The notes beneath the pieces were generated by a model, which was not told the DNA's origin, made no database searches, and saw nothing but the letters and a program-made list of their open reading frames with translations. From positions 1 through 63,565 of IMG/VR virus record IMGVR_UViG_3300021478_000029: DNA of 63,565 bases; one strand, written 5' to 3'. Below are positions 33,468 to 41,863 of the stretch, in pieces. Within the stretch, counting starts at the first letter, position 1; each line of letters opens with the position of its first letter. The DNA comes from a virus. A program made the position numbers and the translations under genes.

Positions 33468-34289
33468 ATGTATCGCATCGACAATGCAACCGCGGTCCCG
33501 TCCGGAAGCGGCATACCGGCGCCAGCGGCGCCAGGTCCGCGGCCGAACGGGTATTTCACGGTGGGCAATCCATCTGGACCCGTGCCGGCGACGGTCGTTG
33601 ATGCTGACTGGCTCAACTGTATCCAAGAGGAAATCTGCACCGTCATTGCGGCCGGCTCCATCGCGTTGAGCAAGGGCTCCCAACGCAACCTGCTTGATGC
33701 GCTATTCGCCATGCACGGCGTTCAAGTGTTTCATGCAACTGGCACATTCACGGTGCCGGCCGGCGTGACCAGATGCGATGCTGAAGTATGGGGCGGCGGC
33801 GGTGGTGGCGGCGCCTCGTCAGGCGCTAATTATGGCGGCGGCGGGGCCGGCGGAGGGTATTCACGCAAATTATGCACAGTGACGCCGGGACAGGTTATTA
33901 CGGTCACAGTCGCCCCAAGCGCAATCGGCGGCGCTGCCGGAGGGTTTAACGGTGCCGGCGGAGCAACATCCTCCTTCGGCGCATTCTGCACCGCGACCGG
34001 CGGGGCTGGCGGTTTCGGTTCGACGGCGGGCGGCGGTCCGAGCACGGTCGTTGGTGTCGGCGCCAGCGGCGATATAAATTTCAACGGCACGTCCGGCGGT
34101 GACGGTAGTTTGGCGCTCGGCGGCGGCGGCTTCAGTGGCGCCTCATTCGGCGGGGCCAGTTCGCCGCAGGTGTCCTCTGGATCAAAACCGCAGACGGCGG
34201 CCTTTCCCGGTGTTGGCGGGAGAGGGGCGTCAAACGGCTCAGTGGCCGGTGGTGATACGGCCGGCGGCCTTGTCGTGGTAAGGTGGTGA
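33468..34289 (+). CDS. Glycine-rich tail fibre protein
   Basis: Residues 1-75 form a tail-proximal domain (MYRIDNATAVPSGSGIPAP, DWLNCIQEEI), residues 84-115 a strand pair (VFHATGTFTVPAGVTRCDAE), then VWGGGGGGGAS begins a long Gly-rich region to residue 273. Phage fibres with this Gly-rich fold (as in S16-like adhesins) carry host-binding loops at its tip. It is the likely receptor-binding protein. Confidence 0.75.
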   Translation: MYRIDNATAVPSGSGIPAPAAPGPRPNGYFTVGNPSGPVPATVVDADWLNCIQEEICTVIAAGSIALSKGSQRNLLDALFAMHGVQVFHATGTFTVPAGVTRCDAEVWGGGGGGGASSGANYGGGGAGGGYSRKLCTVTPGQVITVTVAPSAIGGAAGGFNGAGGATSSFGAFCTATGGAGGFGSTAGGGPSTVVGVGASGDINFNGTSGGDGSLALGGGGFSGASFGGASSPQVSSGSKPQTAAFPGVGGRGASNGSVAGGDTAGGLVVVRW

Positions 34290-34294
34290 ACGCC

Positions 34295-34822
34295 ATGGCG
34301 GATTACGCTCGCATTGCTGATGGCGTCGTAGCGGAGCTCTTCACGCCACCGCCAGGCGTTGTGATCGCTGACTGCTTTGTGGTTGAGGTCGCACGGACCT
34401 TCGTTGAAGTTCCGGCCGGTGTGACGCCGGAGCAAGGATGGACGTTCAACGGCACATCCTTTGCTGCTCCCGTTGTGACGCCTCCGCCTCCGCCGACCTT
34501 GCAGCAACAGGCCATGGCGCTATTGGCGGGGCCGGTCAACGTAGCATGCGCCAGCGTGCCAGCGCTCAACGGGAGCTATCCGCTTGACGCGGTGAGCCAA
34601 GCGCAGATCACCGGCATTGCGTCAGCGATTTCCGCCGGCCTCGGCCTGCCATCCGGAGCGGCCACATTCAACTGGCCGGATGCTTTCGGAGCTCCGCACG
34701 CCTGGCCGGCGCCGCAGTTCACCGCGTTCGCCAAGGGCGTGATGCAGTTCCTCTACGCGGCGGCGCAAGTGGCGCAAGGCCATAGCACGACACTACCCTC
34801 CGCCACGCTCACGCTGACGTAA
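34295..34822 (+). CDS. Tail fibre-associated protein (DUF4376-like)
   Basis: N-terminus YARIADGVVAELFTPPPGV and QGWTFNGTSF resemble fibre-assembly/short fibre proteins; the C-terminal half (NGSYPLDAVSQAQITGIASA) matches the DUF4376 pattern. The ATG at 34295 has AAGGTGG upstream. 175 aa; may assist folding or attach to the fibre. Confidence 0.65.
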   Translation: MADYARIADGVVAELFTPPPGVVIADCFVVEVARTFVEVPAGVTPEQGWTFNGTSFAAPVVTPPPPPTLQQQAMALLAGPVNVACASVPALNGSYPLDAVSQAQITGIASAISAGLGLPSGAATFNWPDAFGAPHAWPAPQFTAFAKGVMQFLYAAAQVAQGHSTTLPSATLTLT

Positions 34823-34833
34823 CGGCTCCCGCA

Positions 34834-35289
34834 GTGCCATCCCTATCCCGCACCGTCGCCGTGCCGCTCCCGTCCGCGGCCTACGGGCACAAGATCAACC
34901 GCGGCCCGATCATCCTACCGGCGCAGAGCCCGAGTGATCTTCTGGATTACACACTGGACTTGAGCGCCTGGCTCGGAGACGCCAATGACCAACTCGCGTC
35001 CGCCTCCGTTGTGCCGCTCGCTGTCAATCCTTTGGCCATCGCGATTCAAACGCTGACGATACAGGGGAGCGCGATCACCGCGTGGATCACGGCGGGAGCT
35101 CCGGGCATTTGCTATGCAATGGAGTTTGAGATTGTGACACGGAACGGCCGTGTTTTGATCCTAGAGTGCAGTATTGACATCATTGATGGGCCGCTGGCGC
35201 CTCCGGCGGCAATGCCGGTGTGGACGCCGGCAGGCGGTATGGATTTCCGCTCCGCGGTGAATATCGCGAATTACCCGCTCATTCTCTAG
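34834..35289 (+). CDS. Phage fibre-tail adaptor-like protein (151 aa)
   Basis: A GTG start. The layout PAQSPSDLLDYTLDLSAWL, ITAWITAGAPGICYAMEFEI and VTRNGRVLILE follows the fibre-tail adaptor family, an immunoglobulin-like beta domain that links fibres to the baseplate. Confidence 0.6.
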   Translation: MPSLSRTVAVPLPSAAYGHKINRGPIILPAQSPSDLLDYTLDLSAWLGDANDQLASASVVPLAVNPLAIAIQTLTIQGSAITAWITAGAPGICYAMEFEIVTRNGRVLILECSIDIIDGPLAPPAAMPVWTPAGGMDFRSAVNIANYPLIL

Positions 35290-35307
35290 CTTCAAAAGGG
35301 GCCGCGA

Positions 35308-35736
35308 ATGCCGCAGACGACAACCTCCGTGGAAATTTATGACGCGGCCGGAGTGCGCCAGAATTTTGTCGTTGAGAGAGACAGTGCAACGGGCACGTTT
35401 ACGCCGCATCATGTCACGACCGCACCTGTTATCGCCTCGACCGCTCTTGAGGGCTCACACGTGTTCGCCGTGGGGGAGGCAAATGTTTTTGCCGTAACGG
35501 CAACCGGCCTTTCAGCGTTCGCATGGTTGATGCTCTTTGACGCGGCTGCCGTTCCGGCGGACGGCCCGGTGACGCCGCTGGCGGCAATCCAGGCAACCTC
35601 ACTGGCAGTCGTTCAAATAGCGTGGGGCGGTGTCGCGGCCTCATTGGGGGCCGGCGTCGTGGCCGTGCTCAGCACAACCGGGCCGTTCACAAAGACGGCC
35701 GGGCCGACCGGCTTCCTGTCCGCGCTCGTAGCCTGA
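35308..35736 (+). CDS. Beta-rich structural protein (142 aa)
   Basis: Strand-rich and Ala/Val/Thr-rich: SVEIYDAAGVRQNFVVERDS and repeating AVTATG-like turns. No signal peptide. Probably a fibre accessory by position; family not recognised. Confidence 0.5.
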   Translation: MPQTTTSVEIYDAAGVRQNFVVERDSATGTFTPHHVTTAPVIASTALEGSHVFAVGEANVFAVTATGLSAFAWLMLFDAAAVPADGPVTPLAAIQATSLAVVQIAWGGVAASLGAGVVAVLSTTGPFTKTAGPTGFLSALVA

Positions 35737-35740
35737 CCAC

Positions 35741-35905
35741 GCCGCACCCTCGACCGGAGACGCCTGCATGATCCGATGGCTTCTCGCTGCGCTGGCGTTG
35801 CTGGCGCTTGCGCTCCCCGCCGCTGCACAACCGAACGCGCCTCCGCCGAGCGCTCAAAACCCGGTCTATACCTATTGTTGGAACGGAACGGCGATGGCGG
35901 TGTGT
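35741..35905 (+). repeat. Duplicated 5' module, copy A
   Basis: About 165 bp from the shared leader GCCGCACCCTCGACCGGAGA through the signal peptide and the YTYCWNGT segment. Closely similar, by eye about 85%, to 37692-37856. The ATG lies 27 nt in from the left edge in both. Confidence 0.85.
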
Positions 35906-36229
35906 GGCTCGCCGATCATCGGCACTTACGCGAACGGTGCCGTAGCGATGTCCACGGCCGCGGCTCAAGTGTTCCCGGCAAACGCGGCGCGCGTGCGGAT
36001 CAAGCTGCTCAACAATAGCGGCATCGGCACGGCCGGCGGAACGGCAATCGTCATCTGGTGCCGTTGGGGCACGGTTGGCGCCGCGCCAGCGGTGCCAGGC
36101 GGCGTCGGTTCATTCGCCCTACAGCCGAACGGCGGCGGGATTGATGACCAAGGGCCGGGCATAAATCAGTCCGCGCTGAACTGTGCCTCTGAAAGCGGGA
36201 CGCCAACACTTTATGCGGAGCAATACTGA
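35768..36229 (+). CDS. Small exported protein A1 (153 aa)
   Basis: MIRWLLAALALLALALPAAA is a Sec signal peptide with cleavage before Gln. The mature part begins with a conserved module (SAQNPVYTYCWNGTAMAVCG) shared with the protein at 37719, then a beta-rich domain of unknown function (VFPANAARVRIKLLNNSG). The last base of its stop is the A of the downstream esterase ATG, so the pair is translated together. Confidence 0.7.
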   Translation: MIRWLLAALALLALALPAAAQPNAPPPSAQNPVYTYCWNGTAMAVCGSPIIGTYANGAVAMSTAAAQVFPANAARVRIKLLNNSGIGTAGGTAIVIWCRWGTVGAAPAVPGGVGSFALQPNGGGIDDQGPGINQSALNCASESGTPTLYAEQY

Positions 36230-37521
36230 TGAAGCGACGCAAGCTGCTATCTGGGGCTGCGGCCGTAGCGGCGGTCGCTGGTTTGCCGCGTGACGCTCGG
36301 GCGGCAATCGTAAATCCGCCGGCGCCGCCTATCCCGCCTTTCGTGACGACTGCGGCAAACTTGGCGCCAGTTTATCGTAACCTCGCGACCAAATGTGCAT
36401 TTGCGAATGCCGGGGCCGTCACAGGCAACACCAACTACCGCGGCAGGATAAGGCTTACCGCTGTAGCGGATATCGTCGATCCGGTGGTGGTATATGGCAA
36501 CTTCTCGGGGGGGCTTCTACCCGAAGTAGACCCTGTCAATAATGGGATCACGTTCCGCGCCGCCATCGAGTACCCGATTGGAACGGGCCTTACGCCACTC
36601 TGGTACAACGGCTCGCGGGATATGGTGCTTGCCCCCGGTGGGCAAGGCGGGTTCGACGCAGCCGGCATTCTGATCCCGGCAGGCTCAGCATTCTACGCCC
36701 ACACGCGGATGATCGTTGGGACAACCGGTGAGACGATCGGCCCGACCAGCACGATCATTCAGGGCACAACGGACGGCTATCAGCTAGATCAACTCACGAC
36801 TGACAATACGTCTACGATCGGCGCGACCTACGCGACGACAAATCAAAACTTTAATATTGGCCCTTTGGCTGTTCTTGGACGCCTCCGCGCCTCCGTAGGA
36901 GTTCCGTCCGTGCTCATCCTTGGGGACAGCATTGCGGCGGCAACAGGCGATACCAATAGGGATTACTCAGGCTTTATCGCGCGCGGCATCGGAGCGACGT
37001 TGCCTTTTATGACGTTAGCAAAATCGAGCGCGCAAGCGAACCATTGGACCGCCTCTCGAATTTACTCACACGTCGCGGCTGCGGCTGCTTGCGGGGCGAC
37101 GCATGCGATTAGTGATATGGGCACTAATGACCTCGGAGCCGGGCGCACGGTCGCGCAAATTCAAGCTGATCTGATCGCCTTTTGGACGTTGTTCACGTCA
37201 CGCCGGATCAAAGTCTGGCAGACGACGCAGACGCCGCACACAACCAGCACTGACACGTGGGCCACTTTGGGCAACCAGACGCCCCTTGCGGCTTATTCTA
37301 CGAACAACGCCTGGGCGACGCTCAACGACTGGATCAGGACGACGCCCGCGCCCCTCTCGGGTTACATCGAAGTCGCGGATACCGTGACGCCATCACGCAA
37401 CACTTGCGCGTGGAATGTAGGCTCCGTCTATCTCACGGACGGATTTGGTCTACACCCCAGCCCGGCCGGGCACGCGGCAATGGCCGTCCCCGTTGCTGCT
37501 GCTGTAGCGACCTTCACCTGA
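36229..37521 (+). CDS. Exported SGNH/GDSL-type esterase
   Basis: Residues 1-25 form a signal with MKRRKLLSG, possibly Tat. An N-terminal beta domain (about 30-215) precedes the hydrolase: ILGDSIA with nucleophile Ser234, MGTNDLG with Asn300, and DGFGLHPS with Asp404 and His409. The family removes acyl, often acetyl, groups from polysaccharides or lipids. With a glycanase two genes away it may deacetylate an exopolysaccharide or cell-wall glycan. Phage tail enzymes normally lack export signals. Confidence 0.8.
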   Translation: MKRRKLLSGAAAVAAVAGLPRDARAAIVNPPAPPIPPFVTTAANLAPVYRNLATKCAFANAGAVTGNTNYRGRIRLTAVADIVDPVVVYGNFSGGLLPEVDPVNNGITFRAAIEYPIGTGLTPLWYNGSRDMVLAPGGQGGFDAAGILIPAGSAFYAHTRMIVGTTGETIGPTSTIIQGTTDGYQLDQLTTDNTSTIGATYATTNQNFNIGPLAVLGRLRASVGVPSVLILGDSIAAATGDTNRDYSGFIARGIGATLPFMTLAKSSAQANHWTASRIYSHVAAAAACGATHAISDMGTNDLGAGRTVAQIQADLIAFWTLFTSRRIKVWQTTQTPHTTSTDTWATLGNQTPLAAYSTNNAWATLNDWIRTTPAPLSGYIEVADTVTPSRNTCAWNVGSVYLTDGFGLHPSPAGHAAMAVPVAAAVATFT

Positions 37522-37691
37522 TGCATTTGATGTGGCTACCGTGGCCAACGTCATAGCGACGGTCACGCTGACCCCCATTTGAAGGATAAATTTCCGTGAG
37601 CGGACTGTTCTTAACTGACGCCGGTCGGCGCGGGGCCGATCAAAGCATGGTTGGGTTAGTCCCGTCAGTAGCGGGTCATTGATGCCCGCGC

Positions 37692-37856
37692 GCCGCACCC
37701 TCGACCGGAGACACTTGCATGATCCGATGGCTTCTAGCCGCGCTGGCGTTGCTGGCGCTTGCGCTCCCTGCCGCTGCGCAACCGACCGCGCCGCCAGTGA
37801 GCGCTCAAAATCCAGTCTATACCTACTGCTGGAATGGCACATCGGTCGCAATCTGC
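37692..37856 (+). repeat. Duplicated 5' module, copy B
   Basis: Second copy of the 165-bp module, upstream leader included. Differences are mostly third-position changes, implying selection on the encoded peptide. Confidence 0.85.
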
Positions 37857-38645
37857 GGGTCACCGGGCACGTCACCGTCTGTTGGCGTGCTTCAGCAAGG
37901 CCCGTGGACGCTTTCTCAGCCGGATGCCGATGTCGGCCTCGATCAGACCTATACGGCGGCATTCACCACAACCGCGCAGTCTCTCACATTCGCCACGACC
38001 GGCTTCGGCTCGATCAGCGTCGTTACCGACTTCACCTCCGGTGTGGGAACCCTAGCATATCAGGAAGGACCGACGAACAGTGGCCCATGGTCCAACACAC
38101 GGTGCCTTACTGACAATGCCAACGCCAACATATCGACCTCGGCATCCGTCCTCTCGTCTACCGTCACGACATCCATCACCTGTCCGGTACAGTCGCTTTA
38201 TTTTCATATCGTCGCCAACCCGGTAACATCCGGCACGATCAACGTCACGGCAATGGGGCGCTTCGTTCCGAAGCAAACCGCGATCCAGGTACTTAAATCG
38301 CCTGCGACATTCACGCGTATAATGAGCGCGGCCACTACCAACGCCACGCCCGTGGCAGGTTCTCCGGCCCTTCTGTATCAGATATTTGCATGCAACTCGA
38401 ATGCCGCCGCGCGCACAGTCCACGTCTATAATACCAACGGGACTCCAACGGCAGGATCAGGAACTCCGGTTATCTCGGTTCTAGTGCCTCCGGCGAATTG
38501 TTCCCCCACGTTTGGCGTCGATAGAAGCGTCTTGTTCCCGAGCGGAATAGGCTTGACGATAACTGCGGGATTTGTCGATAGCGACGCGGTTGCCGTTGCA
38601 GCAGGAGATGTCTCGGTCACTGTTCTGTGGGCCACTTCGCCATGA
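37719..38645 (+). CDS. Exported beta-rich protein A2 (308 aa)
   Basis: The same signal peptide and NPVYTYCWNGT module as A1, then an unrelated, longer region with repeating Thr/Ser-rich strands (for example SLTFATTGFGSISVVTDFTS) like adhesion or carbohydrate-binding jelly rolls. Its stop overlaps the GH5 start by 4 nt. It could bind the glycan that the partner enzyme cuts; that is inference. Confidence 0.7.
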   Translation: MIRWLLAALALLALALPAAAQPTAPPVSAQNPVYTYCWNGTSVAICGSPGTSPSVGVLQQGPWTLSQPDADVGLDQTYTAAFTTTAQSLTFATTGFGSISVVTDFTSGVGTLAYQEGPTNSGPWSNTRCLTDNANANISTSASVLSSTVTTSITCPVQSLYFHIVANPVTSGTINVTAMGRFVPKQTAIQVLKSPATFTRIMSAATTNATPVAGSPALLYQIFACNSNAAARTVHVYNTNGTPTAGSGTPVISVLVPPANCSPTFGVDRSVLFPSGIGLTITAGFVDSDAVAVAAGDVSVTVLWATSP

Positions 38646-40006
38646 GGAACGCAATTGCGCTGTTGCTGGCAATGGGTCTGCTGACCGGAACAGCCCATGC
38701 CTATTGCGCGGGACCATCGCGCGCCTCTGGCAACATCACCGTTAGCGGTGCCACGATCCTGAAGGACGGCACCCCGTGGATCATGAAAGGCACGACAGTC
38801 CTGGGGGCGCAGGGCACGAATGCCTACAACGCGACCGATGCTGGCATAGCAGCATCTGTGGCGGCATGGGGACAGGCTGAGATTGCTGCCATCAAGGCAA
38901 TCGGCGTCGATACGGTCAGGGTACAGGTGCAGCAAGTCTATGCCGACCCAGGTTCGGCGCATTACGACGCCGCCTATCTCGCGCTTGTGATCTCTGCCAT
39001 TAGGCAACTACGTGATGCCGGTTTTGTCGTCATGCCGACGATGTTCTGGCTGCACGTCGATGCGAACAATATCGGCACGCCGGACGGACCAAGCCCGGCA
39101 ACCTGGCGAGCGTGGCGCGCGGTGATGCCGCAGTTCGCCTGCGATCAGGGCGTTGTGCCAGATATCGCCAACGAGCCGCTGGCCGAGGCGGACAGCATCC
39201 CGCAATCATGGTGGGCATGGCAGGCGCAACATCAGCCGATCGTCGATATGTTCCGCTCGTGGGGAGCGAAGAACGCCATCATCGTCGAGGGCATGCTCGA
39301 TGCCGGCTACATGACCGGAGCCAATGCTGCGACGGCCGGGACAGGCTACGTCGTGGGCGATGTGCTGTCGGCTGTCGGTGGTACCTACGGCTATCCCGCG
39401 AGGTTCTCGATCACGACGGTGGATGGCGGCGGCGGATGCGTAACGCTGACGCTCAAAAGCAAAGGCTCGTACTATCCTGGGGCGTTCTATCTGCCAATCA
39501 ATCCGGCCGCTACGACAGGCGGCCACGGCAGTGGGTGTACGCTGACGCTGTTGCCGACCACGCACGCGGCATTGAGCGGGCAGACAGCCACGGCGGCAAC
39601 GCTGGCCCTGGTCGGCGTCTCGGGCCTCGCTGACCCCCGCAAGAGCCTGATTTATTCGATTCACCTCTATGTCAATGCCGGACTTGGGACGCCAGATACA
39701 TGGGCTGCGCGGTGGACCTATCTGTCCGGGGTGCTTCCGGTGCAGATCGGCGAGTGGGACCTTGCGTCGCAGTTGGCATGCAATACCGATCTGGCGACGT
39801 ACGTCACGACGTTTCTACAAACGGTACAGTCTGCCGGGTATGGCCTATCCGTCTGGGCCTACGATCAGACGCCGGAAATGGTGACTGACCTCGCGACGTT
39901 CACACCGACAACCTACGCCGCGTTTGCCTGCGGCGGCGCGAACGTCGGCGGTCCCGGCAATACGATCTCGAACTACTGGAAGACGGGAACAGTGACCATC
40001 CAATGA
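38642..40006 (+). CDS. Exported GH5-like glycoside hydrolase with inserted phage beta domain
   Basis: MRNAIALLLAMGLLTGTAHA is a signal peptide. The barrel contains GTTVLGAQGTN, VRVQVQQVY, the acid/base IANEP (Glu178), YSIHLYV (His341, Tyr343), nucleophile VQIGEWD (Glu371) and a late Trp405, the GH5 cellulase/mannanase layout. Between acid/base and nucleophile, residues about 226-306 (GTGYVVGDVLSAVGGTYGYP, then GSYYPGAFYLP) form a repeat common in phage fibres, so the enzyme is built around a beta insertion. It probably cleaves a beta-glucan or similar host polysaccharide; linkage not predictable. Confidence 0.78.
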   Translation: MRNAIALLLAMGLLTGTAHAYCAGPSRASGNITVSGATILKDGTPWIMKGTTVLGAQGTNAYNATDAGIAASVAAWGQAEIAAIKAIGVDTVRVQVQQVYADPGSAHYDAAYLALVISAIRQLRDAGFVVMPTMFWLHVDANNIGTPDGPSPATWRAWRAVMPQFACDQGVVPDIANEPLAEADSIPQSWWAWQAQHQPIVDMFRSWGAKNAIIVEGMLDAGYMTGANAATAGTGYVVGDVLSAVGGTYGYPARFSITTVDGGGGCVTLTLKSKGSYYPGAFYLPINPAATTGGHGSGCTLTLLPTTHAALSGQTATAATLALVGVSGLADPRKSLIYSIHLYVNAGLGTPDTWAARWTYLSGVLPVQIGEWDLASQLACNTDLATYVTTFLQTVQSAGYGLSVWAYDQTPEMVTDLATFTPTTYAAFACGGANVGGPGNTISNYWKTGTVTIQ

Positions 40007-40034
40007 GCACCCCAACAGTGTCATCCTTCTGGTG

Positions 40035-40148
40035 ATGAGCGGGACAGTGGTGACGTGCCTGTTCCAATCGCGCCCCGTTGCATGCCAAGCCGTCAAGCAA
40101 TGGGTTCCGCCGCGATTGCTGAAGGACATTCCAAGCTCCTGCCAATGA
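40035..40148 (+). CDS. Possible small protein between GH5 and receiver domain (37 aa)
   Basis: MSGTVVTCLFQSRPVACQAV followed by a Lys/Pro-rich end, with three cysteines. A 10-codon frame from 40003 overlaps the GH5 stop and ends at the start of this one, so coupling is possible. Support is only an open frame. Confidence 0.25.
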   Translation: MSGTVVTCLFQSRPVACQAVKQWVPPRLLKDIPSSCQ

Positions 40149-40155
40149 TGGATTG

Positions 40156-40503
40156 ATGATGCCAGCGCGTCGCATTCTGATAGTTGAAGACGATTTGATG
40201 CTCTCTGAGATGCAGCGGGACTTGCTGACCAGGGCCGGCTTTGAGGCAACGGTCCTGGGGAGCCTGCTTGACGCCTATCAGCGCGAGACATGGACCGGCA
40301 TCGACATCGCCATCGTTGATCTATGGTTGCCGCCGCCGATGAAGGGCACAGAAGTTATGGCCTTCCTGGCGTCAAATTTTCCGGCGATCCGGCGCGTCAT
40401 GGTCACCGCTGATGATGAGGCACCGCAGACGGCGCGCGATCTTGCCCACGTCGTGCTGATCAAACCTTATACCGGGCCGGTCCTGATCGGGGCGCTAGAG
40501 TAA
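40156..40503 (+). CDS. Stand-alone response-regulator receiver (REC) domain
   Basis: 115 aa, exactly one CheY-like domain. The acidic pocket is ILIVEDD (Glu11-Asp12-Asp13), the phosphoacceptor Asp55 lies in AIVDLWLP, the switch Thr84 in VMVTADD and Lys103 in VLIKPY; all catalytic positions are intact. No output domain or phage histidine kinase is seen, so it should tap a host kinase or sequester phosphoryl groups. It lies between the exported enzymes and the lysis genes. Confidence 0.85.
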   Translation: MMPARRILIVEDDLMLSEMQRDLLTRAGFEATVLGSLLDAYQRETWTGIDIAIVDLWLPPPMKGTEVMAFLASNFPAIRRVMVTADDEAPQTARDLAHVVLIKPYTGPVLIGALE

Positions 40504-40506
40504 CGC

Positions 40507-41004
40507 ATGGCCGAGCCTGAAGACCGCGCCAGCTTCGCCTCCCGCGCCGAGGCGCAGCGGATGGAGTTGCTGGCTGAATTGCGCCAGCAGCTTCAGCCCG
40601 AGAACAAGAAATGGCTCAACTTCTCCACGCGGATCGATCTCGGACACTTGCTGACGGCGCTGACAATCGTGGTCGGCGCATTGGTCTATGTGCTAGGCTA
40701 TGCCAACAAGACTGATGAGGCGATCAAGACGGCGAATGATGTGAAGGTAACTGTTACATCCCAGATCACGGAACTAAAGACGACGATCAATGACGGCAAC
40801 AATGAGATCAAGCGTCAGATCGCCAATTTGCCGGACGTAGCAGCACGGCTCCACGGGGCCGAACAGCGGCTTGATCAGAATGAGGCGGACCGCCACCGCA
40901 TTGACGGTGAGATTTCCCGGCTCGGCATCGTCGCAGCGCAAAATCGGTCAGACATCGACAACCTCATGCGGGCATCCTCGTATCCGCTTGGTCCGCGCCG
41001 GTGA
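40507..41004 (+). CDS. Inner-membrane spanin-like protein with coiled coil
   Basis: One transmembrane segment (about residues 46-65, GHLLTALTIVVGALVYVLGY) is followed by a long coiled coil (about 66-150, for example LHGAEQRLDQNEADRHRIDG). The topology fits an i-spanin (Rz-like) and the overlapping downstream lipoprotein supports this. A holin is another possibility but the long periplasmic helix argues against it. 3 nt downstream of the REC gene. Confidence 0.55.
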   Translation: MAEPEDRASFASRAEAQRMELLAELRQQLQPENKKWLNFSTRIDLGHLLTALTIVVGALVYVLGYANKTDEAIKTANDVKVTVTSQITELKTTINDGNNEIKRQIANLPDVAARLHGAEQRLDQNEADRHRIDGEISRLGIVAAQNRSDIDNLMRASSYPLGPRR

Positions 41005-41309
41005 GGCGTTTGCTGATACTGTTGCTGCTCGCCGGTTGCCGCACTGATCCGCCGCCGGCGCCGCGGGCACCGCCGCCGCCGCAGATTGATCTACCGTCTG
41101 ATCTACGGACCTGCTCGGGGACCGTGCACAAGCCGCCGGTGCCTCCCCGCATCCGGACGATAGAAAGCGTCGTGGTCTATGCCAACGCGCTTGAGGCTGC
41201 ACTGATGCAGTCGGAAGACGTGCGAACCGCATGCGCCCGCCGGCTCAATCGCGTCATCGAGAAGGTCGATGCCGCCAATGCCGCCGCCGCAGAGAGGACA
41301 CCGCAATGA
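41001..41309 (+). CDS. Lipoprotein, candidate outer-membrane spanin
   Basis: MRRLLILLLLAGC gives a lipobox (Cys13) followed by a Pro-rich segment (PPPAPRAPPPPQIDLP) and a helical C-terminal part. The GTG start overlaps the upstream coiled-coil gene by 4 nt, the usual arrangement for o-spanins. It is longer than typical Rz1. Confidence 0.55.
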   Translation: MRRLLILLLLAGCRTDPPPAPRAPPPPQIDLPSDLRTCSGTVHKPPVPPRIRTIESVVVYANALEAALMQSEDVRTACARRLNRVIEKVDAANAAAAERTPQ

Positions 41310-41863
41310 CCGTTGACGCCTTCACGGTGTGGGGGGCTTTCCTTATGACCGCGGAGGGGGAGCTCAGCACGGACCCGCGCGACGCCGGGAATTGGACTTC
41401 CGGCATGTGCTTCATCGGGACATGCAAGGGGACAAAATTCGGGATCTCAGCCGCCGCCTATCCGGACCTGGACATCGCCAACCTAACGTCTGAAGCCGCG
41501 CTCGCTCTCGCCAGGCGGGACTATTGGACGCCGTGCCATTGTGACGCGTTCCCGCCAGCGCTCGCCGTGGTCGTCGCAGACGCGGCCTACACGTCCGGGC
41601 CGCTCACGGCCAAGCGGGCACTTCAGCGCGCGCTGCTCGTGACGGCGGACGGTATTATCGGACCGGAGACGCTAGCCGCGGTCGCCAGTGCCGCGGTGGC
41701 GCATTCGGTCGCCGGGCTCCGCTCTGGCTTGGAGGACCTGCTCGTGGAGTTCATGGCGCAGCGTGAGGTTTACGAGACGGGCCTATCGAGTTTCCGGACC
41801 TTCGGCCTCGGATGGACCCGGAGGAATGCGCGAGCGCTCATGGTGGCGTGCACCTTGCTCTAA
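41306..41863 (+). CDS. Endolysin, GH108 muramidase with PG-binding domain
   Basis: 185 aa. The N-terminal GH108 motif is AEGELSTDPRDAGNWTSG with catalytic Glu17, followed by FGISAAAYP and DYWTPCHCDAFP. The second half has the PG-binding-3 pattern DGIIGPETLAAV. It cleaves peptidoglycan at lysis. The ATG overlaps the lipoprotein stop (ATGA). Confidence 0.85.
   Translation: MTVDAFTVWGAFLMTAEGELSTDPRDAGNWTSGMCFIGTCKGTKFGISAAAYPDLDIANLTSEAALALARRDYWTPCHCDAFPPALAVVVADAAYTSGPLTAKRALQRALLVTADGIIGPETLAAVASAAVAHSVAGLRSGLEDLLVEFMAQREVYETGLSSFRTFGLGWTRRNARALMVACTLL

Noticed and set aside
37596-37682. 28-codon plus frame before exported protein A2
   Set aside because: Short, no ribosome site of note, and in the leader between two cassettes.
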